This document shows positions 33,581 to 41,518 of a stretch of DNA of 53,741 nt, piece by piece. Within the stretch, counting starts at the first letter, position 1, and the number at the start of each line of letters is the position of its first letter. Position numbers and translations under genes: made by a program. The DNA is taken from NCBI GenBank assembly GCA_029556545.1, contig JAKQEQ010000121.1, positions 1 to 53,741 of the forward strand, written 5' to 3'. Under the pieces are notes generated by a model that was not told the origin of the DNA, did not search any database, and saw nothing but the letters and a program-made list of their open reading frames with translations. This DNA is from Candidatus Hydrogenedentota bacterium (lineage in GTDB: Bacteria; Hydrogenedentota; Hydrogenedentia; Hydrogenedentales; JAGMZX01).

Positions 33581-33631
33581 TGTAGTAAACGCTTCGGCGT
33601 GTCCTTAAGACAGGCTAAAGCCTGCACTACA
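33581..33631. repeat. Interspersed double-hairpin repeat, copy in convergent spacer
   Basis: TGTAGTAAACGCTTCGGCGTGT (33581-33602) followed by AGACAGGCTAAAGCCTG (33608-33624) and CACTACA. Its ends are inverted (TGTAGT/ACTACA). It lies between the convergent redoxin-like and zinc-ribbon genes and could act as a bidirectional terminator. Confidence 0.75.
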
Positions 33632-33638
33632 GACTCCC

Positions 33639-34004
33639 TCACCGGCGCCGCTTACGCGGGCCGCGGCTACGCGCTCCAGGCCGCCTGCGTTGAGAAGGGT
33701 TTCGTCGCGGTTGCGGTTCGGCGGGCACGGCGGTGGCGGCCTCCCGCATGCGGCCGGGGACGAACCCCACCTGCGCGTCTTCCCGCGAGTTCAGGCTGCC
33801 GCACCGGGGGCACTCGGACAGCGTTTCCGCCTCTTCATCGAGGTAGCTGTAGGCGCAGAAGAAGCACCGCCAGAGATATTGCTTCCCGAGTACGCGGTGC
33901 GCGCGCCGCATGTCGGCCTCGGTGTAGACCCATACCGCGATCGCGCCCAGTAGAATGAGGGCGCTGTAGAGCAGGAGCGCTTGGGTGAGGCTGATGGTGA
34001 TCAT
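33639..34004 (-). CDS. Membrane-anchored zinc-ribbon protein
   Basis: A 121-residue protein. Residues about 5-27 (SLTQALLLYSALILLGAIAVWVY) form one membrane helix at the N-terminus. CFFCAYSY (about 47-54) and SECPRCGSLNS (about 63-73) provide two CxxC pairs for a rubredoxin-like zinc ribbon, and the last 45 residues are very basic (RRRPGARSRGPRKRRR). The ATG overlaps the stop of the TonB-like gene as ATGA, so it is translated with the ExbB-ExbD-TonB genes. Its role in that module is unknown; a regulatory or assembly partner is possible. Confidence 0.8.
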   Translation of the reverse strand: MITISLTQALLLYSALILLGAIAVWVYTEADMRRAHRVLGKQYLWRCFFCAYSYLDEEAETLSECPRCGSLNSREDAQVGFVPGRMREAATAVPAEPQPRRNPSQRRRPGARSRGPRKRRR

Positions 34005-34831
34005 AAGCCCCCCCGCGCCCGTGCCACGTGAAGCGTGCCCATCTGGTTGCCGGCCGCGGGATCGTCCAGCGGCTCGAAGCGGTATTTCAGGACGGTGGCT
34101 TGCACGCTGTCGAGAATGGCCGAATCGCCCAACGGGGGACTCCAGACGTTAATCACCCGCCCTATCGGGTTTACCTCGATGACGAGGGAAAGAGGCGCCG
34201 TCAGTTGCCCCGGCGCGAGGTCCCAGAGCGCTTGCATCGGCGGCGCGAAGAGGAGTTCGCGGTTCGCAGGCTCGGACTCCCATTCTAGGTGGGCCTCGAA
34301 CCCTTCCGCGGGCCGATGGACGGCAGGTGCCCCGCCCGCGGCCCGCGGCGTGTCTTCGTCACCCTGCTCGCTCGACAACGTGAGCCCGGTCAATGTTTCT
34401 CGCAAGCGCCCCAATTCGTCGCCGAAACGCCGCCAGGTGTCGCGTGGTTCGTCGCGGAAGATGGCGTCGCGGCGTTCGGGATCGAGCAGGGCGTCGCGGC
34501 GTACCCGAAGCCGGTTCAATTCAGCGAATTCGAGCGTGGGCAGCGCCACGGGCGGAGGGCCTTCGCCCATAAGCAATCTCTCGCCGCCCAGTTGCAGGCT
34601 GCCGCCCAGCGCCGCCATGTCCCACGAAGAGGGACTGAAGTCCGCGCCGTCCGGGCCGTCGCCGGGGGCCGGGACGGCCGGGGCCGCCTGCACGATTTGG
34701 AATTCCACGTATTCTATGTCCTGCCGGGGAAAGAAAATGACCACGCGGAATACGGTGATGGCGGAGAGATGGAGCAGGAAGGAAATCAAGAACGCCCGCG
34801 TCATCAACCGGCTATGACGGCGTGTGCGCAC
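34001..34831 (-). CDS. TonB-like energy transducer
   Basis: A 276-residue protein with the TonB layout: a short cytoplasmic start, one membrane helix (about 11-32, TRAFLISFLLHLSAITVFRVVIF), a long periplasmic linker with Pro/Gly-rich and charged parts, and a C-terminal alpha/beta domain (LSLVIEVNPIGRVINVWSPPLGDSAILDSVQATVLKYRFEP) that matches the TonB_C family with its xGxVxxVxxxxxSGxxxLDxAxxxAxxxWxFxP pattern in weakened form. GTG 34831 is the probable start, with GAGGAGGA just upstream, encoded by the acidic tail of ExbD. It should link the ExbB/ExbD motor to outer-membrane receptors; none is encoded in the window. Confidence 0.82.
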   Translation of the reverse strand: MRTRRHSRLMTRAFLISFLLHLSAITVFRVVIFFPRQDIEYVEFQIVQAAPAVPAPGDGPDGADFSPSSWDMAALGGSLQLGGERLLMGEGPPPVALPTLEFAELNRLRVRRDALLDPERRDAIFRDEPRDTWRRFGDELGRLRETLTGLTLSSEQGDEDTPRAAGGAPAVHRPAEGFEAHLEWESEPANRELLFAPPMQALWDLAPGQLTAPLSLVIEVNPIGRVINVWSPPLGDSAILDSVQATVLKYRFEPLDDPAAGNQMGTLHVARARGGL

Positions 34832-34832
34832 C

Positions 34833-35300
34833 TCATTCCTCCTCCTCGGGAGGCCGCGCGGCGATGCCGTAGCGCGAGATGCCCACGCTGTTCGCGATGC
34901 CGAGCACTTTCACGAGCCGGGCCGTGGGCACTTGGGCGTCGGGGCGGATCAGCACAAGCGCCTCGGGCTGACGCGTGTACAACTCGCCGAGCACCGCGGT
35001 GAGTTCGGGCCAACTCGTGATCTCGATCTCATTAACGTAGACGCGGCCAAGGCCTTCGAGACCCTCGATGCGGGGTTTGCCATTATCGTCGAGCCCCGGG
35101 TGGGCCAGTGTAATGGCGATGTCCTTGTTTTCGAGTTCCCGCGCGCCTTCGGCCTCGGGCAACTCGACCTGGATCGAGGTCTGCACCACGAATGTGGACG
35201 AGAGCATGAAGAAGATGATCAACTGAAACACGCAGTCGATGAGCGGCGTGAGGTCCAGTTGCGCGCTGACGCGCAGTTTCTTGTCATTGGTCAACCGCAT
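34833..35300 (-). CDS. ExbD/TolR-family biopolymer transport protein
   Basis: A 155-residue proton-channel partner with one membrane helix. The motif LDLTPLIDCVFQLIIFFML (about 15-33) holds the conserved membrane aspartate (D22), which carries protons in ExbD/TolR. The periplasmic part ends with an acidic EEEE tail whose codons also provide the ribosome site of the next gene. It lies 3 bp after exbB and 1 bp before the TonB-like gene. Confidence 0.9.
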   Translation of the reverse strand: MRLTNDKKLRVSAQLDLTPLIDCVFQLIIFFMLSSTFVVQTSIQVELPEAEGARELENKDIAITLAHPGLDDNGKPRIEGLEGLGRVYVNEIEITSWPELTAVLGELYTRQPEALVLIRPDAQVPTARLVKVLGIANSVGISRYGIAARPPEEEE

Positions 35301-35303
35301 GGG

Positions 35304-36062
35304 TCAGATTTCCCGCTCTCCCTTGTGGCGGGTCAGCAGGTCCACCAGTTCGGAGGAACTGACCTCGAGCTCGAAAACCATGTTTTCGACGCGCGTGACG
35401 AAGTAGTTGTAGACGACCAAGGTCGGGATCGCGACGGATAGCCCGGCGGCCGTGGTGATGAGCGCGTTGTTGATGCCTCCGGCGACGTCGCCCGGGGTTA
35501 CCTGGCCTTCCTTGTGCTCAATGACGGCGAAGGCGCGGATCATGCCGGAGACGGTGCCGAGCAGGCCAAGCAACGGCGCGATCGTGGCGCAGGTTGCCAG
35601 GGCAGACAGGTAACGTTCGAGTTTCGGTATCTCGAGGTGCCCGGCGTCCTCGATGGCCTCGCGAATCTCGGCCTTGCTCCGGTTATGCTTGAGAATGCCT
35701 GCCTTCAAGATGCGCGCCACGGGCGCGTCGGTCTCGTCGCAGAAATCGACGGCCTCCTGGACCCGATTCTGGCGCAGGACCTGGCGCACCGTGTCCATGA
35801 ACTCGCGCGTGTCGATGCCCGCGCGGCGCAGGGCGATGAACCGCTCGATGGCGATGGCGAGCGCGACAATCGAGCAGAAGAGGATGGGCCACATGAGCGG
35901 CCCGCCCTCGAAGAAGAACTCGATGGGCGTGAGGTTCGGCGTGCTTGCGACGCTTTCCGCCGCCTGGCGCGCCGTGTCGACGACGGGGACTGCTTGCGCC
36001 GCGTCCGACAGCGCATCCACCGTGTCGATCACCGTTTCCGTAACAACTTGCAGCGCGAACAT
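35304..36062 (-). CDS. ExbB/TolQ/MotA-family proton channel
   Basis: A 252-residue inner-membrane protein that with ExbD forms the proton-driven motor energising TonB. ATG 36062 is used rather than an ATG at 36185, which would run through the argB 3' end and a hairpin. Membrane helices lie at about 60-80 (PLMWPILFCSIVALAIAIE), 150-172 (ALATCATIAPLLGLLGTVSGMI) and 190-212 (GGINNALITTAAGLSVAIPTLVVY). The motifs APLLGLLGTVSGMI and the later TTAAGLSVAIP are the MotA_ExbB signature. A 40-residue stretch before the first helix is unusual for ExbB and probably periplasmic. The ribosome site is weak. Confidence 0.9.
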   Translation of the reverse strand: MFALQVVTETVIDTVDALSDAAQAVPVVDTARQAAESVASTPNLTPIEFFFEGGPLMWPILFCSIVALAIAIERFIALRRAGIDTREFMDTVRQVLRQNRVQEAVDFCDETDAPVARILKAGILKHNRSKAEIREAIEDAGHLEIPKLERYLSALATCATIAPLLGLLGTVSGMIRAFAVIEHKEGQVTPGDVAGGINNALITTAAGLSVAIPTLVVYNYFVTRVENMVFELEVSSSELVDLLTRHKGEREI

Positions 36063-36086
36063 GAATGTTTGTCCATCCTCTTCAAA

Positions 36087-36104
36087 CCCCCGCCGCGGCG
36101 GGGG
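36087..36104 (-). terminator. Hairpin after argB, terminator-like
   Basis: Perfect palindrome CCCCCGCCG/CGGCGGGGG followed on the minus strand by TTTGAAG. It lies between the argB stop and the exbB start, so it probably separates the arginine operon from the ExbB module, though readthrough is likely because the T tract is short. Confidence 0.5.
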
Positions 36105-36108
36105 GTGG

Positions 36109-36972
36109 TTAATGCCCCACGAGCGTGCCCAGCCCCTCGGCGGTGAAAATCTCGAGCAGCAGGCTATGCGATACGCGCCCGTCAATGATGTGCGTCTTGC
36201 GCACGCCGTAGTCCAGCGCCTTGAGGCAGGCGTCGATCTTCGGGATCATGCCGCCCGCGATTATGCCTTCCTGTCGCAGCCGCGAGACCTCGCTCGAACG
36301 CACCTGATGAATCAGCGAGTCCGGCGCGTCCTTGTCGCGCAGCAGCCCCGGCGTGTCCGTCAGGAACACGAGTTTCTCGGCCTGCAGCGCTGCGGCGATC
36401 TCGCCGGCGACCGTGTCCGCGTTGATGTTCCACGTACCGCCCTGGGGGTCCGTGGCAATCGGCGCGATTACCGGCACCAGCCCGGCCTGACAGAGTACAT
36501 CGACCACCTTGATGTGGACGCTTGTGATCTGGCCGACGTGACCGAGGTCGCTGCCGTCCTCGAAGACCATCTTTCGCGCGTACAAAAGGTTCCCGTCCTT
36601 GCCGCACAGGCCCACGGCGTCCGCGCCGGCCCGGTTGAGCAGCATGACGATTTCCGTGTTCACGCGCCCGACCAGCACCATCTCGACGACTTCCATCGCC
36701 GCGTCGTCCGTGACCCGCAGGCCGTGGTTGAAGGCGGAGGGGATGCCAAGGCGCTTCAGCATCCCGTTAATGTCTGGGCCGCCCCCGTGCACGATGACCG
36801 GGTTCATCCCGACGTACTTCATCAGCACGATGTCCTCGATCGTGCTCTTGCGCAGCTCGGGGTCCAACATCGCCGCGCCGCCGTACTTGATCACGACGGT
36901 CTTGCCGAAGAACTCGCGAATGTACGGCAGCGCCTCGATAAGGACCGACGCTTTTTGTATGGACTGTTCCAT
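36109..36972 (-). CDS. argB: Acetylglutamate kinase
   Basis: Phosphorylates N-acetylglutamate in the second step of arginine synthesis; cytosolic amino-acid-kinase fold, 287 residues, the normal length. VVIKYGGAAM (about 26-35) carries the catalytic lysine, IVHGGGPDINGML (about 60-72) the substrate-binding glycines, and NINADTVAGEIAAAL (about 182-196) and FLTDTPGLLRDKD complete the family motifs. IIAGGMIPKIDACLKAL (about 238-254) contains the second catalytic lysine. It lies 18 bp after argJ in the argCJB operon. The N-terminal 20-residue helix, MEQSIQKASVLIEALPYIREF, is present as in arginine-sensitive hexameric enzymes, so feedback inhibition is plausible. Confidence 0.97.
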   Translation of the reverse strand: MEQSIQKASVLIEALPYIREFFGKTVVIKYGGAAMLDPELRKSTIEDIVLMKYVGMNPVIVHGGGPDINGMLKRLGIPSAFNHGLRVTDDAAMEVVEMVLVGRVNTEIVMLLNRAGADAVGLCGKDGNLLYARKMVFEDGSDLGHVGQITSVHIKVVDVLCQAGLVPVIAPIATDPQGGTWNINADTVAGEIAAALQAEKLVFLTDTPGLLRDKDAPDSLIHQVRSSEVSRLRQEGIIAGGMIPKIDACLKALDYGVRKTHIIDGRVSHSLLLEIFTAEGLGTLVGH

Positions 36973-36990
36973 GATGTCCCCGCGTGCGGC

Positions 36991-38199
36991 TCAACTCCGG
37001 TAGTCCGCGTTTATCGAAACATAATCCTTACTGAGGTCCGAGGTCCAGTAGACGCAGGCGCCCCGCCCGTCGCCCACCGAGACGCGCACGCTGATCTCGC
37101 GGCCTCGCATCCGCTCGGCGGCGGCGGCCTCCTCGTAAGTCGCCGGCAGGCCATGATGCAGGACCTGGAGGTCGCCGATCCAGATGTCCAACCGGGCGGG
37201 GGCGAAATCCGCGCCGGCATACCCGGCCGCGCAGGCGATCCGGCCCCAGTTCGGGTCGGAGCCGTGGAACGCGGTCTTGCATAACTGGGACATGGCGATG
37301 CTCCGGGCGATGAGCCGCGCGTCTTCGTCCGTGGCCGCGCCCTCGACGCGAATCTCGACGAATTTCGTCGCCCCTTCGCCGTCCCGGACCAATGCCTGCG
37401 CCATCTGGCGGCACACGTGGCGCAGCGCGTAGGCGAAGGCCTCGAAGTCTTCCGTGCCGGGCGCGACGGCCGGCAGGCCCGCGCGCCCGTTGGCCAGACA
37501 CAGCACGGTGTCGTTAGTGCTCATGTCGTTATCGACGCAGATGCGGTTGAAGGAATGCTCGACGCATTCGCGGAGCAGACCCTGCAAGTCCTTTGCCGCG
37601 ATGGCCGCGTCGGTCGTGATCACGCAGATCATGGTCGCCATGTTCGGCGCGATCATGCCCGCGCCTTTCGCCATCGCGCCAACGCGGATCAGTCCCTGCG
37701 CCAGAGAGATTTCGACCGCGGTCTCCTTGGGTGTGGTGTCCGTGGTCATGATGGCCCGGGCGGCATCGCCGTGTCCTTCAGGCGACAGTGCCGCGACACA
37801 GCCCTCGACGCCTTGCCGGATGCGCTGCATCGGCATCGGCACGCCGATGACGCCCGTGCTCGCGATCAGCACCTCGTCCTCGGGCACGTGCAAGCCCGCC
37901 GCCACCGCCCGCGCCGTTTCCCGCACGTCCTCGATGCCTTGGCCGCCGGTGCAGGCGTTGGCGTTGCCGCTGTTCACGAACACGGCCCGCGCGCGGCCCT
38001 TATCGCAGATTTCCCGACACCACAGGACCGGCGCGGCCTTGACCACGTTCGTCGTGAACGTGCCGGCGACCGCCGCGGGCGCGTCGCTGACCAGGAGCGC
38101 GCAGTCCGGTTTCTTCGACTGCGGCCCCTTGATCCGCGCGGCGACCCCGGCGGCCTGGTAACCCTTCGGCGCGCAAGTACCGCCGTCAATCTGGTTCAT
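36991..38199 (-). CDS. argJ: Bifunctional glutamate N-acetyltransferase/acetyltransferase
   Basis: Transfers acetyl from N-acetylornithine to glutamate (cyclic arginine pathway) and, in bifunctional forms, uses acetyl-CoA as well. The 402-residue precursor is cleaved into two chains at an Ala-Thr bond; here KGAGMIAPNMATM shows A188/T189 as the nucleophile and cleavage site. The oxyanion-hole pair is in STGVIGVPMP (about 114-123). The start ATG 38199 overlaps the argC stop as ATGA, which argues against an ATG further upstream. Presence of ArgJ means recycling of acetyl groups, so argA and argE may be dispensable. Whether it also has the first-step activity cannot be told from sequence. Confidence 0.97.
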   Translation of the reverse strand: MNQIDGGTCAPKGYQAAGVAARIKGPQSKKPDCALLVSDAPAAVAGTFTTNVVKAAPVLWCREICDKGRARAVFVNSGNANACTGGQGIEDVRETARAVAAGLHVPEDEVLIASTGVIGVPMPMQRIRQGVEGCVAALSPEGHGDAARAIMTTDTTPKETAVEISLAQGLIRVGAMAKGAGMIAPNMATMICVITTDAAIAAKDLQGLLRECVEHSFNRICVDNDMSTNDTVLCLANGRAGLPAVAPGTEDFEAFAYALRHVCRQMAQALVRDGEGATKFVEIRVEGAATDEDARLIARSIAMSQLCKTAFHGSDPNWGRIACAAGYAGADFAPARLDIWIGDLQVLHHGLPATYEEAAAAERMRGREISVRVSVGDGRGACVYWTSDLSKDYVSINADYRS

Positions 38200-39206
38200 G
38201 GCGCCATGCCGGGCAGGCGCAGCCCGGTCCTTTCGTCGAGTCCGAAGGCCAGATTCATGCACTGGATGCCCATGCCCGCCGTGCCGCCCACGAGGTTGTC
38301 AATCACACTCACGATGATCAGGTTTCCGGTCCGATCGTCCATGACCCAGCCGAAATCGCAGAAATTCGAGGCCCGCACATGGTTCAGGTCGGGGATTTTT
38401 CCCGCGCCGAGGACGCGGACGAAGGGCTCGTTCTCGTAGCAGGCGTAGACAGCGTCGAGGTCCACCGCGCGCGACGGACGCACAACGATGGTGGACAGGA
38501 TGCCGCGCGAATGGGATGCCACGTGCGGCGTGAACTGCACCTGGACCCGCCCGCCGATTTCCTGTTCGATCTCGGGTATATGCTGATGTACCGCCAGTTT
38601 GTAGGCCCGCACGTTCTCGTTCATCGCCGGGAAATGGAAAACCTCGTGCAGCGCCCGGCCCGCGCCCGACACGCCCGAGATCGCGTTGACCACGACAGGG
38701 ACCTGAGGGGCGGCTGCGTCCACGAGCGGGCGCAGCGGGAGGATTACGCTAATCGGGAAGCACCCCGGCACGGCGACCAGAGACGCCCCGGGGATGCGGT
38801 CCCGATACCATGGGACCAGCCCGTAGACGGCTTCGGCCACCAATTCCGGGTGGGTGTAGTCGGCCTTATAGAACTGTTTATACGCGGCGGGGTCCTGGAG
38901 CCGGAAGTCCGACCCCAAGTCCATCACCCGAGCCCCGGCGGCGCGCAGGGCGGCCCCGATCACCATGGATTTCGTGCCCGGCACCGCAATGAATACGACG
39001 TCGCAGCGCTTCGCAAGTGCCTGCGCGTCAAAGGTTTCTATCGTGAGGTCCGTCAGTTTGCGGAAGCCCGGCAACACATCCGACAGCGGCTGACCGCCTT
39101 CGATATCGACCGCCGCCGTTAACTCCGCCTCCGGATGCGCCATGAGCAGCCGCATCAACTCGCGGCCGCCGTAGCCCAGCGCCCCGACCATGCCTACCCG
39201 AATCAT
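38196..39206 (-). CDS. argC: N-acetyl-gamma-glutamyl-phosphate reductase
   Basis: Third enzyme of arginine synthesis, NADPH-dependent, 336 residues, cytosolic. Start ATG 39206 has AGGAG 8 bases upstream and begins the typical nucleotide-binding MIRVGMVGALGYGGRELMRLL. The active-site cysteine is C149 in VAVPGCFPIS. GVSGAGRA and HQHIPEIEQEI are further family motifs, the latter with the conserved active-site His. It is first in the argC-argJ-argB operon, downstream of a good promoter (39373-39402) and a leader of roughly 160 bases with no recognised regulatory element. The upstream frame remains open but only over Arg/Ser-rich shadow sequence. Confidence 0.97.
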   Translation of the reverse strand: MIRVGMVGALGYGGRELMRLLMAHPEAELTAAVDIEGGQPLSDVLPGFRKLTDLTIETFDAQALAKRCDVVFIAVPGTKSMVIGAALRAAGARVMDLGSDFRLQDPAAYKQFYKADYTHPELVAEAVYGLVPWYRDRIPGASLVAVPGCFPISVILPLRPLVDAAAPQVPVVVNAISGVSGAGRALHEVFHFPAMNENVRAYKLAVHQHIPEIEQEIGGRVQVQFTPHVASHSRGILSTIVVRPSRAVDLDAVYACYENEPFVRVLGAGKIPDLNHVRASNFCDFGWVMDDRTGNLIIVSVIDNLVGGTAGMGIQCMNLAFGLDERTGLRLPGMAP

Positions 39207-39372
39207 CCAACCTGCTCCTTGCTTCTCTCTCTCGCTCACGCGAGCATCCAAACCGTAAACAGAGGGCTTGTCCCGTCCTGTGCGTTCGATGCCTTTGGCA
39301 ACCAACGACTCCGGGCAAGCCCCGCGCACGCAAGTTCACTGTCCCCTTACACTTAGCAGCCAATATGCCCAG

Positions 39373-39402
39373 AGTATAACTTCCAAACCGCGCGTAAGAC
39401 AA
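39373..39402 (-). promoter_or_regulatory. Sigma-70-type promoter for argCJB
   Basis: Minus strand: TTGTCT (39402-39397), 18-bp spacer, TATACT (39378-39373). The predicted start of transcription gives a leader of about 160 bases before argC. The rest of the 39207-39694 gap holds the hairpin repeat at 39526-39582 and otherwise no gene that I can see. Confidence 0.65.
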
Positions 39403-39525
39403 GAACGGGTTGCGGCGGGAGACACCATTCGACCAGAAGGGGGGTATCAATGGCTTGCATCCGATTACCATATTACCATCCCGTCCAGCGACTTCGCGCG
39501 CCACGTGCTGCAGAGCCTGCCACTG

Positions 39526-39582
39526 GTTCGCAGTACACGCCTTAGCGTGTCTTGAAGACAGCCCGAAGGCTGTGCTCCAAAC
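39526..39582. repeat. Interspersed double-hairpin repeat, copy upstream of panE-like gene
   Basis: GTTCGCAGTACACGCCTTAGCGTGTCTT followed by AGACAGCCCGAAGGCTGTGCT: two hairpins, ACACG-N7-CGTGT type and CAGCC/GGCTG. Same family as 17024-17087 and 33581-33631. Confidence 0.75.
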
Positions 39583-39694
39583 AGGTCCACGTCCGGTATC
39601 CGGAAGACACTGGAAGAAACTCCGCGCAATCGGTACGCTATCAGCGAGATCGGGGGAGCGGGAGAAGCAAGCGATTCGACGCCGGGAGACACCT

Positions 39695-40645
39695 ATGCGG
39701 ATATTGGTCATGGGCGCGGGGGCCATGGGCACGGTCGTGGGCGGGTTGATGGCGAAGTCCGGACACGACGTGACGCTCGTGGGCAGGCCGGAGAATATGA
39801 ACGCCGTCCGCGCGGGCGGGCTGCGGATCACGGGCATCTGGGGCGAACATCATGTCACCGACGCGCATGCGTGCAGCGACACAAGGGACCTGACGCCGGG
39901 GGCGTTCGATTTGGTTCTTATCACCGTGAAATCGTATGACACGGGCGCGGCGATCGCCGCAGTCGCTCCGGTGCTTGGCGAGGAAACGCTGGTCTGCTCG
40001 TACCAGAACGGGCTGGGCAACGCGGAGACCATCGCGGAGCACATTGGCTGGCGCCGGACCTTTGGCGCGCGGGTTATCTTCGGCGCGTGGCTGCGCGAGC
40101 CGGGTTGGGTCGAAGTCACGGTTATCGCGAACCCGACGGCGTTGGGTGTCTACGACGCGGCAACGCCCGCGGACCGCGTGCGCGCCATCGCCGTCGCCAT
40201 GGACGACGCGGGCATTCCGACGGTCTACACCGACGAGATCGCGACGGTGCTCTGGTCGAAGGTGACCTATAACTGTGCACTGAACCCGTTGTCCGGGCTG
40301 CTCGATGTGCCTTACGGCGCATTGCTCGAGACCGAGCACACGCGTAGCATTCTCCGCGAGGTCGTGCGGGAAGTTTACGCCGTGGGCCACGCGCTCGGCG
40401 TCCGATTAAAGCCGGCCGCCGCCGAAGAGTACATCGACTTGTTGTTCAACGTGTTGATTCCGCCGACTGCGGCCCATTACGCCAGCATGCGCGAGGATTT
40501 CCGCAAGCGGCGCCGGACCGAGATCGACGCGCTCAACGGCGCGATTGTCCGGTATGGCGACCTGCACGGGGTCTCGTGTCCGGTCAACAGCATGCTCACG
40601 CGGCTCGTGCTCGCCCGCGAGCACGCATTGCGGACGCCGGGGTGA
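39695..40645 (+). CDS. Ketopantoate reductase-like protein (ApbA/PanE family)
   Basis: A 316-residue NADP-dependent reductase family member; in bacteria the typical reaction is 2-dehydropantoate to pantoate in CoA synthesis. ATG 39695 starts MRILVMGAGAMGTVVGGLMAKSGHDVTLVGR, the GxGxxG nucleotide site. CSYQNGLGNAETI (about 105-117) and LWSKVTYNCALNPLSGLLDVPYG (about 187-209) carry the conserved Asn and catalytic Lys. RRTEIDALNGAIVRYG near 272-287 is the substrate-side motif. Family members include other 2-ketoacid reductases and the specific role is uncertain. It is followed by a separate promoter and pyrF, so it is probably its own unit. The reading frame is open further upstream only across the repeat at 39526-39582. 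Confidence 0.9.
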   Translation: MRILVMGAGAMGTVVGGLMAKSGHDVTLVGRPENMNAVRAGGLRITGIWGEHHVTDAHACSDTRDLTPGAFDLVLITVKSYDTGAAIAAVAPVLGEETLVCSYQNGLGNAETIAEHIGWRRTFGARVIFGAWLREPGWVEVTVIANPTALGVYDAATPADRVRAIAVAMDDAGIPTVYTDEIATVLWSKVTYNCALNPLSGLLDVPYGALLETEHTRSILREVVREVYAVGHALGVRLKPAAAEEYIDLLFNVLIPPTAAHYASMREDFRKRRRTEIDALNGAIVRYGDLHGVSCPVNSMLTRLVLAREHALRTPG

Positions 40646-40703
40646 GTCCTTCGGCGGCACCGGGATTCTTGAACAGACCATGTAGCTTGACGCCTCTGAA
40701 ATG

Positions 40704-40772
40704 TGAGATTTCGGATTTCGGAATTTGGAGTTCGGATTTCGGAATTCGGATTTTGGGTTTCGGGTTTCGGAT
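40704..40772. repeat. GGATTTCGGAATT-type repeat
   Basis: Imperfect tandem array of TTTCGGA/TTCGGAT units covering most of the panE-pyrF spacer. It is locally AT-richer than the genes. Spurious translation gives RNPKSEFRNP peptides, which I recognise as common repeat artefacts in uncultured bacterial genomes. Confidence 0.75.
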
Positions 40773-40792
40773 CGCGGGGGGACGGCGCGGGC

Positions 40793-40801
40793 TGCTATAC
40801 T
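40793..40801 (+). promoter_or_regulatory. Extended -10 promoter element for pyrFE
   Basis: TGCTATACT, with TATACT at 40796-40801, 31 bp before ATG 40832. No clear -35 box; the adjacent repeat occupies that region. Confidence 0.5.
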
Positions 40802-40831
40802 CGGCGGCGGAAGACGGGGAGAACGTCGCTC

Positions 40832-41518
40832 ATGCCGTGCGAAGTCGTTGTAGTGCTCGATGTCGATACGCAGGAGGAGGCCCTCGATATTGTGGGCGTC
40901 TGCGGGGACGGCGGCTGGTTCAAGATTGGGTCGCAGTTGTTCACGCGATGCGGGCCTGGGGTGGTGCGGTCCGTGCGGGACCGGGGTAACCGGGTATTTC
41001 TCGACCTCAAGTTCCACGACATCCCGAATACGGTGGCGCATGCCGCAAAGGCGGCGGCGGACCTTGGCGCGGGGCTGTGCACGTTGCATGCCTCGGGCGG
41101 GCGCAAGATGATCGAGGCGGCGCGTAAGGCCGTCGAGGAAACCTCGACGCGGTTGCTCGCGGTGACGGTGCTCACCAGCCTCACCGACGCAATGCTCGAG
41201 GAGGAACTCGGCGTGCCCGGGACCGCCGCGGAAACGGTTGCGCGCTGGGCGAAGTCTGCGGTCGAGGCTGGCGCGCACGGGATTGTCTGTTCGCCTCGGG
41301 AGATTGCGCTTGTGCGCGCGGCGGTGGGACCGGAGCCGCTGGTGGTCACGCCGGGCATTCGGCCCGCGTGGGCGGGTCAAGACGATCAGGCGCGCGTGAT
41401 GACGCCGCGCGAGGCCGCGGACGCGGGGGCCGATATGATTGTCGTGGGCCGCCCGATACTGAAGCACCCGAACCCGGCGGAAGCGATTCGCCTGATACGC
41501 GAGGAGTTAGCGGAATGA
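40832..41518 (+). CDS. pyrF: Orotidine-5'-phosphate decarboxylase
   Basis: Last step of UMP synthesis: decarboxylates OMP; cytosolic TIM barrel of 228 residues, normal for bacteria. Motifs: VVVLDVDTQEEAL at the start, WFKIGSQLF (about 29-37), and the catalytic LDLKFHDIPNTV with D58, K60 and D63 (the D-x-K-xx-D signature). VTPGIRPAWAGQDDQARVMTPREAADAGADMIVVGRPI (about 171-208) is the phosphate-binding end. The stop overlaps the start of pyrE as ATGA. A TGCTATACT element lies just upstream. Confidence 0.96.
   Translation: MPCEVVVVLDVDTQEEALDIVGVCGDGGWFKIGSQLFTRCGPGVVRSVRDRGNRVFLDLKFHDIPNTVAHAAKAAADLGAGLCTLHASGGRKMIEAARKAVEETSTRLLAVTVLTSLTDAMLEEELGVPGTAAETVARWAKSAVEAGAHGIVCSPREIALVRAAVGPEPLVVTPGIRPAWAGQDDQARVMTPREAADAGADMIVVGRPILKHPNPAEAIRLIREELAE

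Noticed and set aside
36063-36185. N-terminal extension of ExbB from an ATG at 36185
   Set aside because: The extra 41 residues run over the argB 3' end and a terminator-like hairpin and lack family character.
39207-39372. Arginine-responsive leader or attenuator before argC
   Set aside because: No Arg-rich leader peptide, clear ARG box or terminator/antiterminator pair was found by eye.
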